64,000 nucleotides of DNA. Source: Arcobacter iocasae. Its GTDB lineage: Bacteria; Campylobacterota; Campylobacteria; Campylobacterales; Arcobacteraceae. The stretch lies in assembly GCF_042214795.1 (NCBI RefSeq), contig NZ_CP090177.1:2914001-2978000 (forward strand). The letters are read 5' to 3'. Shown in pieces: positions 43,354 to 50,913 of this stretch (the first letter of the stretch is position 1; every line of letters starts with the position of its first letter). The notes under the pieces are model-generated. The model searched no databases. It saw only the letters and a program-made list of their open reading frames with translations, and had not been told where the DNA came from. The position numbers and the translations under genes were made by a program.

Positions 43354-44576
43354 GCTACTAATCCTTTGTTTAAATCTATATTTTGATCTCTTGTTAGTGT
43401 AACTTGTACTAAGTTTACATTTCTAGTTAAAAATGCAGCTTCACAATAATTAAGATACATTTCCCACATTCTTAAAAAGTACTCATCAAATCCTAGTTTT
43501 TTTATCTCTTCTTTTTTATTTAAGAAGTTTTGATACCAGATATTTAAAGTCTTTGCATAATCTTCTGTAAACTCTTCCATATGTAATAAATTTAGGTTTG
43601 TATATTTTGTAGTTGTTTCTAATATTTTAGAAACACTTGGCAAATGTCCACCAGGGAATATATATTTTTGAATAAAGTCTGTACTATTACTATAGTGTTT
43701 ATATCTTTGGTCTGGCATTGTTATTATTTGTAAAACAACAACACCACTTGGTTTTAGTAATGATTCACACTTTTTAAAGAAAATATCAAAGTACTCTTTT
43801 CCTACAGCTTCAAACATCTCTACAGCGATAATTGCATCAAATTTACCTTCTAAATCCCTATAATCTTTTAGCAAAATATCTATGCTTTCTTCCACTTTAT
43901 GTTCTTTAAACTTCTCCTCACAAAGTCTTTTTTGTTCAGTACTAAGTGTTATTGTTGTCACTTTACACTGTTTTTCTTTTGCTAAATGTAAAGCCATAGA
44001 TCCCCAACCAGAACCAATTTCTAGTACATTGTCACCTTTTTTGAGATTTAGTTTGTTTGCAAGGTGTTCTATTTTTCTTTTTTGAGCTGTATATAAATCT
44101 TCATCTTTATCTTTAAATATTGCAGCTGAATACATCATTGTATCATCCAAAAATAGTTTATAAAAATCATTTGATAAATCATAATGCTCTGAAATATTTT
44201 TTCTTGAATTCTTTTTTGAATTCTTCCTTAAAAGATGTTTTACTTTATTAAAATGAGGAAGAAGATTCATAAGAAAGTTTTTTGCATTGTCTTCACTTTT
44301 TATTCCTATGTGTTTTGAGTTTAATAAAGCAAGTTTAATAAGGTTTGTTAAATTATTTACAGAAAATTCTTTATTCATATAACTCTCTGCAAAACCTATA
44401 TCTCCATAAAAAAGAAGATTTTTAAAAAAACTATAATCATGTATTTCTAAAGAAACTTCTTCTTCTAATTTGTTTCCATAATATTTTATTTGATTATTTG
44501 GGTAGGTTACTTTTAAATTACCTATTTGAATTTTTGATAATAAATTCTCACCAAATTTATGCCATAACTTTTTCAC
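43350..44576 (-). CDS. cyclopropane-fatty-acid-synthase-family phospholipid methyltransferase
   Basis: A 408-residue SAM-dependent enzyme. NISEHYDLSNDFYKLFLDDT (about residues 127-146) is the CFA-family block, LEIGSGWGSMALHLAKEKQC (about 187-206) is motif I, and AVEMFEAVGKEYF (about 251-263) and YIFPGGHLPS are also conserved. It methylates unsaturated acyl chains of membrane lipid; cyclopropane or simple methyl products are both possible. I set the start at GTG 44576, behind AAGGAGA and overlapping the DUF1365 stop by one base (TAGTG); the longer TTG frame would overlap DUF1365 by 43 bases. Confidence 0.9.
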   Translation of the reverse strand: MKKLWHKFGENLLSKIQIGNLKVTYPNNQIKYYGNKLEEEVSLEIHDYSFFKNLLFYGDIGFAESYMNKEFSVNNLTNLIKLALLNSKHIGIKSEDNAKNFLMNLLPHFNKVKHLLRKNSKKNSRKNISEHYDLSNDFYKLFLDDTMMYSAAIFKDKDEDLYTAQKRKIEHLANKLNLKKGDNVLEIGSGWGSMALHLAKEKQCKVTTITLSTEQKRLCEEKFKEHKVEESIDILLKDYRDLEGKFDAIIAVEMFEAVGKEYFDIFFKKCESLLKPSGVVVLQIITMPDQRYKHYSNSTDFIQKYIFPGGHLPSVSKILETTTKYTNLNLLHMEEFTEDYAKTLNIWYQNFLNKKEEIKKLGFDEYFLRMWEMYLNYCEAAFLTRNVNLVQVTLTRDQNIDLNKGLVA

Positions 44577-45319
44577 TAGTATCTCCTTATTTGATCTTCT
44601 TTTGTAGGCTTTTTCCAAACTAGTCCCAATCTTTTTAGTTTTATTGATTGCCAGATTGTTCTTGTTACTACAAAAAAAGTTAAAAATGTATGTTTAAAAA
44701 ATAGTTTTAAAACATTTTTTGATGAAAACTCCAATGAGTTTCCATTAAAATATGCGCAAAGTACTCTATTTTGATTTTCATACAAATCGATTTTTATTAG
44801 CATAGAGTTTTCTGTGTACTTAAAAGTAAATTCATAATCTCCAACTCTATTAAAAAAAGGAGAAACATACATATCTTTTTTCACTATTCCTTTATATTTA
44901 TTTCCTTTCATCTCTTCTAAATCAAGATTATAAATGACTCTACCACCATTGTAATTATGTACTTCTGCTAAAAGTTTACTTGGTTTATTGTTTTCATCAT
45001 AGATAATTATAAGGCTTAGTGGATTAAAGACAAAATTCATAATTCTAGGAAGTGTTACAAAATGCATTCTTGAAGATTTTTCTACATTATGGGCTTTTAA
45101 GAGATATTCTACATTGTCTAAAAAACTTTTCTTTTGCCCAAAATGATCTTTCGATAAAAAAGAGAATAAATTAAACTTATTAGTTGAAAATAGAGTGTTT
45201 TTTAATGAATTAATATCACTTAAATCAATATCTAACATAAAAAATTTATACTTAAAACTATGTTCAATTGGTAAAAATCTTTTATGATATATTATTCCAT
45301 CAAAAAATTTATGACTCAT
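44576..45319 (-). CDS. DUF1365 protein
   Basis: A 247-residue protein of the DUF1365 family. Conserved blocks are IIYHKRFLPIEHSFKYKFF (near the N-terminus), FVTLPRIMNFVFNPLSLI (about 97-114), EVHNYNGGRVIYNL (about 131-144) and MYVSPFFNRVGDYEFTF (about 160-176). The family is found between FAD amine-oxidase-like and CFA-like genes in many Proteobacteria; its reaction is unknown. I prefer the ATG at 45319, which overlaps the stop of the FAD gene (ATGA) with AGGA eight bases upstream, over the ATG at 45328. Confidence 0.88.
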   Translation of the reverse strand: MSHKFFDGIIYHKRFLPIEHSFKYKFFMLDIDLSDINSLKNTLFSTNKFNLFSFLSKDHFGQKKSFLDNVEYLLKAHNVEKSSRMHFVTLPRIMNFVFNPLSLIIIYDENNKPSKLLAEVHNYNGGRVIYNLDLEEMKGNKYKGIVKKDMYVSPFFNRVGDYEFTFKYTENSMLIKIDLYENQNRVLCAYFNGNSLEFSSKNVLKLFFKHTFLTFFVVTRTIWQSIKLKRLGLVWKKPTKEDQIRRY

Positions 45320-46551
45320 AATCCACATCCTAACTCTTGTGCAATAGTATTAGCACTCCATAAACCATCTTCATGGAAGCCATATCTCCAATAAGCTCCG
45401 GCAAAATATGTATTATTTACTCCATTTATTTCATCTCTTCTTTTTTGCATATTTATTGCATTCATATCAAATTGAGGATGAGCATATTCAATTTTTTCAA
45501 TAATATTTTCTACACTATCTATTTCATTTAGAGAGACAAAATAGTCTTTTTTACTTTTTAAATTTTGCAATCTATTTATCCAATATGACAAAGTGGCATT
45601 TTTACTATTTTCATAACTTTTATAATTCCAAGCTGCATAGATTTTTTTATTTGGATATAAAACATTATTATCATTGTGAAGTAGGGCACTATTATTTTTA
45701 TATTTAAAAGCACCTAATATCTCTTCTTCAATAGAAGTTGAATCTTTTATTAACTCTAAAGCCTCTGGAGCATGCATTGCAAATATCACTTTGTCATAGC
45801 TTGATTTTGAGTTATCTGAATGATGTAAAATGACTTCATTCCTCTCCCTTGTAACAGCGATAACATCAGAGTTTAAGATAGCTTTTCCTGAGATTTTTTT
45901 AATGATTTTGTTTACATAATTTATACTTCCATTTGATACAGTTAGCCATTGATGGTGACTATTAACTCCCAATAATCCATGATTTTTGAAAAAATTTATA
46001 AATGTATAAGCTGGAAAGTCATGCATTTTATCACTAGGTGTTGACCAAATAGATGCACCCATTGGAATCAAATATCTATTTTTAAATGCTTCTGAGTAGT
46101 TTGCTATATATTCCCCTAAAGACTTGTTTAATTGGGGTGAATTTATTTCTAAATCAAAATTTGCTCTTTCATTAAAATTTAATATATCTTTTATCATTTT
46201 GTAATGAGTTGGAGAAAAAAGATTTTTCTTTTGGAAGAACATTCCTTTTAATGATTCTCCATTATAAGCTATATTTGATTTTGTATCCCAAAAAGCAAAA
46301 CTCATATCTGAGTTTTCTATTTTTACATCAAGATCCTCAAATAGTTTTGTAAGAAGAGGGTAGGTTGCATGATTAAATACTAAAAAGCCAGTATCAACTC
46401 CAAATTTTTTACCATCATCTTCAACTTGAGTTGTTCTAGCATGTCCACCAAATCGATTATCTTTTTCATATAAATCAACTTCATGTTTATTACTTAGTAA
46501 ATAAGCACTTCCAAGTCCACTTATTCCCCCACCTAATACAGCAATTCTCAT
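45316..46551 (-). CDS. FAD-dependent amine-oxidase-family oxidoreductase
   Basis: A 411-residue flavoprotein. The N-terminal dinucleotide fold IAVLGGGISGLGSAYLLSNK (residues 3-22) and the second FAD block DLYEKDNRFGGHARTTQ (about 31-47) are clear. FGVDTGFLVFNHATYPLL (about 55-72) and the C-terminal FAGAYWRYGFHEDGLWSAN (about 386-404) are typical of the group that travels with DUF1365 and CFA-like proteins. The related alphaproteobacterial genes are linked to desaturation of methylated fatty acids; applying that here is inference. Coupled to DUF1365 by overlap. Confidence 0.9.
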   Translation of the reverse strand: MRIAVLGGGISGLGSAYLLSNKHEVDLYEKDNRFGGHARTTQVEDDGKKFGVDTGFLVFNHATYPLLTKLFEDLDVKIENSDMSFAFWDTKSNIAYNGESLKGMFFQKKNLFSPTHYKMIKDILNFNERANFDLEINSPQLNKSLGEYIANYSEAFKNRYLIPMGASIWSTPSDKMHDFPAYTFINFFKNHGLLGVNSHHQWLTVSNGSINYVNKIIKKISGKAILNSDVIAVTRERNEVILHHSDNSKSSYDKVIFAMHAPEALELIKDSTSIEEEILGAFKYKNNSALLHNDNNVLYPNKKIYAAWNYKSYENSKNATLSYWINRLQNLKSKKDYFVSLNEIDSVENIIEKIEYAHPQFDMNAINMQKRRDEINGVNNTYFAGAYWRYGFHEDGLWSANTIAQELGCGL

Positions 46552-46560
46552 ATTTAACCT

Positions 46561-47058
46561 TTATGAATGATTTGAGTAAATTAGTTTTGATGTATCCATA
46601 AAACTATCTAAGAATTTTAAAATCTTATTTAACTCATCTTTTTTTATATTTTTTGTTTTACTCATAATCCAAATATTTTCTAAATCACTACTTGCCATTA
46701 CAGCAGTTTGATAATCATTTAGGTAAATGATTCTATACTCACTTGTAAATATTAAAAAATATGTCATATCTATTTTTGACATAGAATCTTTTTCTTTTGG
46801 AACTGCTTTCCCTTCGTACTGAATAATATTTTGAGTATCATATTTGTCATAGCACCTATTGAAGACTTTAAACTCATTGCTATCAAGTAGTTTATACTCA
46901 ACAGTAGGTGCTAGACAATTTTTCTCAAAATAATTATATGTGCGTGCAATCTCAAACCAAGTTCCACTAAAAAGTTTAGGGTCAACAAAATTGACACTTT
47001 GAGGAGTCTTTGAATACAAAGACAAGAAAAAAAATAATAACATAAATATTACACGCAT
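46561..47058 (-). CDS. lipocalin-family protein (secreted)
   Basis: A 165-residue bacterial lipocalin with a signal peptide (about residues 1-17, no lipobox Cys). FSGTWFEIARTYNYFEKNC (about 31-49) is the lipocalin G-x-W signature, followed by VFNRCYDKY (about 74-82) and a C-terminal NIWIMSKTKNIKKDELNKIL. It is related to the frameshifted lipocalin at 38463 but lacks the lipid anchor, so it is likely soluble in the periplasm. It would bind a hydrophobic ligand such as a fatty acid. It precedes the FAD gene by nine bases. Confidence 0.88.
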   Translation of the reverse strand: MRVIFMLLFFFLSLYSKTPQSVNFVDPKLFSGTWFEIARTYNYFEKNCLAPTVEYKLLDSNEFKVFNRCYDKYDTQNIIQYEGKAVPKEKDSMSKIDMTYFLIFTSEYRIIYLNDYQTAVMASSDLENIWIMSKTKNIKKDELNKILKFLDSFMDTSKLIYSNHS

Positions 47059-47138
47059 ATTAAATTCCTAAACTTTTATTAATACAATTATATAAATAGA
47101 GTAAATAGTTTAATAGCTAGTTTTTGTCATTTCATAAA

Positions 47139-48383
47139 TTAATATTGGTCTTTGTACCTTTTTATAAAAAGAACTGCTAAAAGTTTAAGAAATATTGGAA
47201 GAATAGAATAAAGTATAATTAGGGTGTTTAAAGCTAAATTTGAGATATTATTAACATCAAAACCAACAATTTCTAAGACAATAAAAGTAATAAATACAGC
47301 CAAGGCTAAAGATAGTTTTGTAATCATATTCCAAAACCCAAATAGTACTCCAGATATTTGATTTCCTAAGGTTTTTGATTTTTGAGCGATATCTGATTGA
47401 ATAGATGCTGGTATTGCCATATCAGCACTTAGACTTATTCCTGTACAAAAAGATATGATTCCAAATAAAATATAGTTTTGCTCACCTAAAAATGGAACAA
47501 ATGAGAAAGATACAACTGCAAAAAGAATTGAACTTATCCAGACTTTTTGTTTATCGATTTTTTTAGATAAATATATCCAAAAAGGCAAAGCAATTACAGC
47601 TGATAAAAAATAAACTAATAAAAGAGCTCCTGTATATTCTGGCGTTTTAAGTACTAATTGCACATAAAATAAAAACAAAGTTGCTGGAATGGCATTTGCT
47701 AGGTTGTTTAATATAAAAGCTATAAAAATATTATTTGCTTTTGAAAAATCTTTTTTAAACTTTTTCAAACTATCAAAAAAAGCTAAGGTTTCGATTTTAT
47801 TTTTATCTTCTTTAATAAATAAAATAAAAATTAATATAACTATAGGAAAAACTAATAAAGAAGTTTTTAAAAGTAAATTCAGACTCTCTTTTGCATCTTC
47901 AGATATATTATAAATATAAGGCAAAAGAAGTGCTATAACTACACCAACTATTGTAAAAACTTCCCTTGAAAAAGATAATTTTGTATTATCATGATAATCT
48001 TTTCCAAGTTCTGCATTTAAAGCAAGATAGGGAATATTTATAAAACTCCAAGAAATATAAGTAAGAGCTGAGAAGAGAAATAACCACCAAAAGGAGTTTG
48101 AACTAGTAGGGTGAATAAGAAAATAAAAGCTAAAAAGTAAAATTATACTTCCTCCAGCTATTAAATAGCTTTTTTTTATTTTTTTATCACTAATAAGTCC
48201 AATAAAAGGGTCACTAATCATATCAAGTAATCTTGATAAAAAAAGTGCAATACCCACAAGTGCAATATTTAACCCCACTTCATTTACATAAAAATTTGGC
48301 AAATAAATATATATAGGAAGTCCTAAAAAAGCTATTGGAATAGCTAATATTCCATAAGCAATCTTCTCAAATATTTTATTCAT
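47139..48383 (-). CDS. MFS transporter, GPH-like (sugar:cation symporter type)
   Basis: A 414-residue protein with about 12 membrane helices. LSRLLDMISDPFIGLISDKK (about residues 49-68) is the GPH-family motif between helices 2 and 3 (D-x-x-x-DP-x-x-G-x-x-SD). FSREVFTIVGVVIALLLPYI (about 143-162) also fits. GPH-like carriers of this subgroup recur in DUF1365/CFA clusters, where a lipid-precursor or glycoside role has been guessed. Its start overlaps the SnoaL-like gene by four bases; an 80-base gap precedes the lipocalin. Confidence 0.87.
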   Translation of the reverse strand: MNKIFEKIAYGILAIPIAFLGLPIYIYLPNFYVNEVGLNIALVGIALFLSRLLDMISDPFIGLISDKKIKKSYLIAGGSIILLFSFYFLIHPTSSNSFWWLFLFSALTYISWSFINIPYLALNAELGKDYHDNTKLSFSREVFTIVGVVIALLLPYIYNISEDAKESLNLLLKTSLLVFPIVILIFILFIKEDKNKIETLAFFDSLKKFKKDFSKANNIFIAFILNNLANAIPATLFLFYVQLVLKTPEYTGALLLVYFLSAVIALPFWIYLSKKIDKQKVWISSILFAVVSFSFVPFLGEQNYILFGIISFCTGISLSADMAIPASIQSDIAQKSKTLGNQISGVLFGFWNMITKLSLALAVFITFIVLEIVGFDVNNISNLALNTLIILYSILPIFLKLLAVLFIKRYKDQY

Positions 48384-48814
48384 GCTTTTAGCTTATTTTT
48401 TATATATTTAATAATATATTTTAAAATAGGTATTTTTTCATAAATATTTACCCCACTATCCCAATAATCAATATGTGAGACAACTTTGCCTTTTGAAGAA
48501 AACTCAACTCTACTTACTCCTATGAATAATTCATACTCTTTACTTGCCTTTGAAGTTTTATATTTAAAAATCCATCTAAGATAAGAGATATTATCTTTTG
48601 TAATTATTTCAGTAACTTTAAAACTTGGTTCTTCTAGTGTTTCATACATATGATTAAAGATTTTTATTAAAGAGCTTAAGTCATTTATTTTTTGGAAGGG
48701 ATCTTCAAAATAAATATCTTCTGTAAATATTATTTTATAATCATTTATATTTAAGTCTCTATTTAAGTTTTCAAAAAATAAAGCATAATTTTGAGCATGT
48801 TGTTTGTAATTCAT
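48380..48814 (-). CDS. SnoaL/NTF2-like protein
   Basis: A 144-residue NTF2-fold protein. FTEDIYFEDPFQKINDL (about residues 30-46) is the SnoaL-type strand-turn with the acidic residues, and ISYLRWIFKYK (about 77-87) and VSHIDYWDSG (about 117-126) follow the usual cone-shaped fold. NTF2-like proteins are binding or isomerase folds; none can be assigned an activity from sequence alone. It overlaps both neighbours by four bases (ATGA), so it is translationally coupled to the SDR and MFS genes. Confidence 0.85.
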   Translation of the reverse strand: MNYKQHAQNYALFFENLNRDLNINDYKIIFTEDIYFEDPFQKINDLSSLIKIFNHMYETLEEPSFKVTEIITKDNISYLRWIFKYKTSKASKEYELFIGVSRVEFSSKGKVVSHIDYWDSGVNIYEKIPILKYIIKYIKNKLKA

Positions 48815-49563
48815 TTTAATAACTTTTTATTTATTGAAAGTGATATTTTATAAGGTAACATTGCCATTAGTCTTAAAAAAAGAGATATCTTAAAAGGAAA
48901 CCTTATCTCAAAAGAGTATTTTTTATTTATTCCTTCATAAATATTTTTTGCAGCAACTTCGCTAGTAATTAAATCTGGCATTTCAAAATCGTTTTTTTCT
49001 GTCAATCGAGTTTTTACAAAACCATGATTGATAATTTGTATTTCAATGTTTTTTACGATAAGTTCTGCTTGAATAGATTGGGCAAAGTTTACAAGAGCAG
49101 CTTTACTTGCACTATATCCTCCCCCATAAGGAAGACCAAAATAGCTTGATAAACTTGCATTAAAAACTAATCTCCCAAATCCTTGTTTCTCATAAAATGG
49201 AACAAGTGTCGTAGTTACTCTTAATGCTCCTAGATAATTAATATTAGTCATATTTTCATAATGCTTAATATTCCAATTTTCCATAGACATTACTTCGTAA
49301 ACTGCTGCATTAAAAATAGTTATATCTATTGTATCAAATATGCTAAAAGCATTTTTAACAGATGATTCTACGCTTTGTGTATTAGATACATCAATATCCA
49401 GCAGATTTAGTTTATTGGGGTATTGTTTTTGTAAAGCCAGTATTTCTTTTGATGATTCTATTGTTCTAGATGAGGCTATTATTTTATAATCTTGTTTTAA
49501 ATATATATTTAAAAGATCTAAGCCAATTCCACTACTAGAACCTATTATCCAAATATTTTTCAT
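48811..49563 (-). CDS. SDR-family oxidoreductase
   Basis: A 250-residue short-chain dehydrogenase. The cofactor loop GSSSGIGLDLL (residues 8-18), the NAA strand end in FNAAVYE (about 84-90) and the catalytic Ser ... YSASK (NASLSSYFGLPYGGGYSASK, about 137-156) are all present. NAD(P)H-dependent carbonyl/alcohol chemistry is expected. It is the first gene of the overlapping minus-strand lipid cluster. Its ATG lies inside one arm of an 11-bp palindrome (49561-49594) whose loop carries the ribosome site. Confidence 0.9.
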   Translation of the reverse strand: MKNIWIIGSSSGIGLDLLNIYLKQDYKIIASSRTIESSKEILALQKQYPNKLNLLDIDVSNTQSVESSVKNAFSIFDTIDITIFNAAVYEVMSMENWNIKHYENMTNINYLGALRVTTTLVPFYEKQGFGRLVFNASLSSYFGLPYGGGYSASKAALVNFAQSIQAELIVKNIEIQIINHGFVKTRLTEKNDFEMPDLITSEVAAKNIYEGINKKYSFEIRFPFKISLFLRLMAMLPYKISLSINKKLLK

Positions 49564-49594
49564 AGTTAAACCTTTATTTTGAAGTTTAACTATG
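49561..49594 (-). promoter_or_regulatory. palindrome covering the SDR start codon
   Basis: CATAGTTAAAC and GTTTAACTATG form a perfect 11-bp inverted repeat with a 12-base spacer. The SDR start codon is the last three bases of one arm and AAAGG is in the spacer. As RNA it would hide the start codon; as DNA it has the form of a regulator operator. On the opposite strand it is followed by T-runs, like a terminator, but no gene there would use it. Confidence 0.6.
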
Positions 49595-49634
49595 TTTTTT
49601 ATTTTTTTGTATGCTTTATATGTTAGTTAATAAA

Positions 49635-50849
49635 TCATTTCAAATCAACAAGAGGGTAGTTTTCAATAACAAAATCAATATCTTTGTCCCCTCTACCACT
49701 TAAATTGACTAATATTGTCTCTTCTTTACTTAAAGTAGGTGCTAATTTCATAGCATATGCAACGGCATGGGCAGATTCAAGTGCAGGAATGATACCTTCT
49801 AGTTGTGACAACTTATAAAAGGCATTAACAGCTTCTATATCATCACATAGTCCTACTTTTGTTCTTCCACTATCTTTTAAAAATGCATGTTCTGGTCCAA
49901 CCGATGGATAATCTATTCCACTACCTATTGAGTAAACAGGGGCAGGTTCACCTTTTTCGTCTTTTAACATAATAGAATTAAATCCATGCATAATTCCTTC
50001 ACTTCCATATGTTAAGCTAGCTGCATGTTCACCTAAGTTTTCACCTCTACCTAAAGGTTCAACTCCATATAAATTAACCCCTTCATCATCAATAAAGCCT
50101 GAGAATATTCCCATAGCATTTGAACCACCACCAACACAAGCTATTACATAATTTGGAAGTTTGTTTTCATGACCCCAGAATTGTTCTCTAGCTTCAATTC
50201 CAATTATACTTTGAAAATCTCTAACCATCATAGGAAAAGGATGAGGACCTACAACTGAACCAATGCAATAAATAGAGTTATCAGTATCAGCTAAATATGC
50301 TTCAAAAGCTGAATCAACTGCTTCTTTTAGAGTTTTTAAACCATGGCTTACTGGTACTACTTTTGCACCCAGTATTTTCATTCTAAGTACATTTGGATGC
50401 TCTTTTTTTATATCAACTTCACCCATATGAATCTCACACTCTAGTCCAAAATATGCAGCTGCAGTTGCAAGGGCAACACCATGCTGTCCCGCTCCTGTTT
50501 CTGCTATAACTTTTTTCTTACCTAAATGCTTAGCTAATATTACTTCAGCCATACAATGATTTAATTTATGAGCTCCTGTATGGTTTAAATCTTCTCTTTT
50601 TAAATATATCTTCGCACCACCACAAAATTGCGTTAAATTTTTGGCATATGAAACAGGAGTGGGTCTTCCTTGATAATGTCTTCTTACATATTTTAACTCA
50701 TTTAGAAATTCTTCTGAGTTTTTAATTTCATTATATGCTTTAGTAATTTCTTCAAATGGTTTTATTAGTTGTTCTGGAATATAAGAACCACCAAATCTAC
50801 CAAAATACCCTTTTTCATCAGGATATGAACTTAAATATGACTCTTTCAT
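49635..50849 (-). CDS. trpB: tryptophan synthase beta chain
   Basis: A 404-residue PLP enzyme (E. coli 397). The PLP lysine is in TGAHKLNH (near residue 92), the catalytic Glu in AETGAGQHGVA (near 113), the phosphate loop is CVGGGSNAMG and the C-terminal SGRGDKD is intact. So it should make tryptophan from serine and indole. The segment after the lysine (LNHCMAEVILAKHL) differs from the usual TNQ...QALLAK, suggesting a diverged copy. No trpA is adjacent; the gene stands apart from any trp operon in this window. Confidence 0.93.
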   Translation of the reverse strand: MKESYLSSYPDEKGYFGRFGGSYIPEQLIKPFEEITKAYNEIKNSEEFLNELKYVRRHYQGRPTPVSYAKNLTQFCGGAKIYLKREDLNHTGAHKLNHCMAEVILAKHLGKKKVIAETGAGQHGVALATAAAYFGLECEIHMGEVDIKKEHPNVLRMKILGAKVVPVSHGLKTLKEAVDSAFEAYLADTDNSIYCIGSVVGPHPFPMMVRDFQSIIGIEAREQFWGHENKLPNYVIACVGGGSNAMGIFSGFIDDEGVNLYGVEPLGRGENLGEHAASLTYGSEGIMHGFNSIMLKDEKGEPAPVYSIGSGIDYPSVGPEHAFLKDSGRTKVGLCDDIEAVNAFYKLSQLEGIIPALESAHAVAYAMKLAPTLSKEETILVNLSGRGDKDIDFVIENYPLVDLK

Positions 50850-50913
50850 TTTTACCTCATTTTTTTAATTACTGTGTGTATTATAAGTAAATAGGAGTTA
50901 AATAAAGATTATA

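Noticed and set aside
44577..44618. Longer CFA-type gene starting at TTG 44618
   Set aside because: It would overlap DUF1365 by 43 bases; GTG 44576 has AAGGAG and a one-base overlap.
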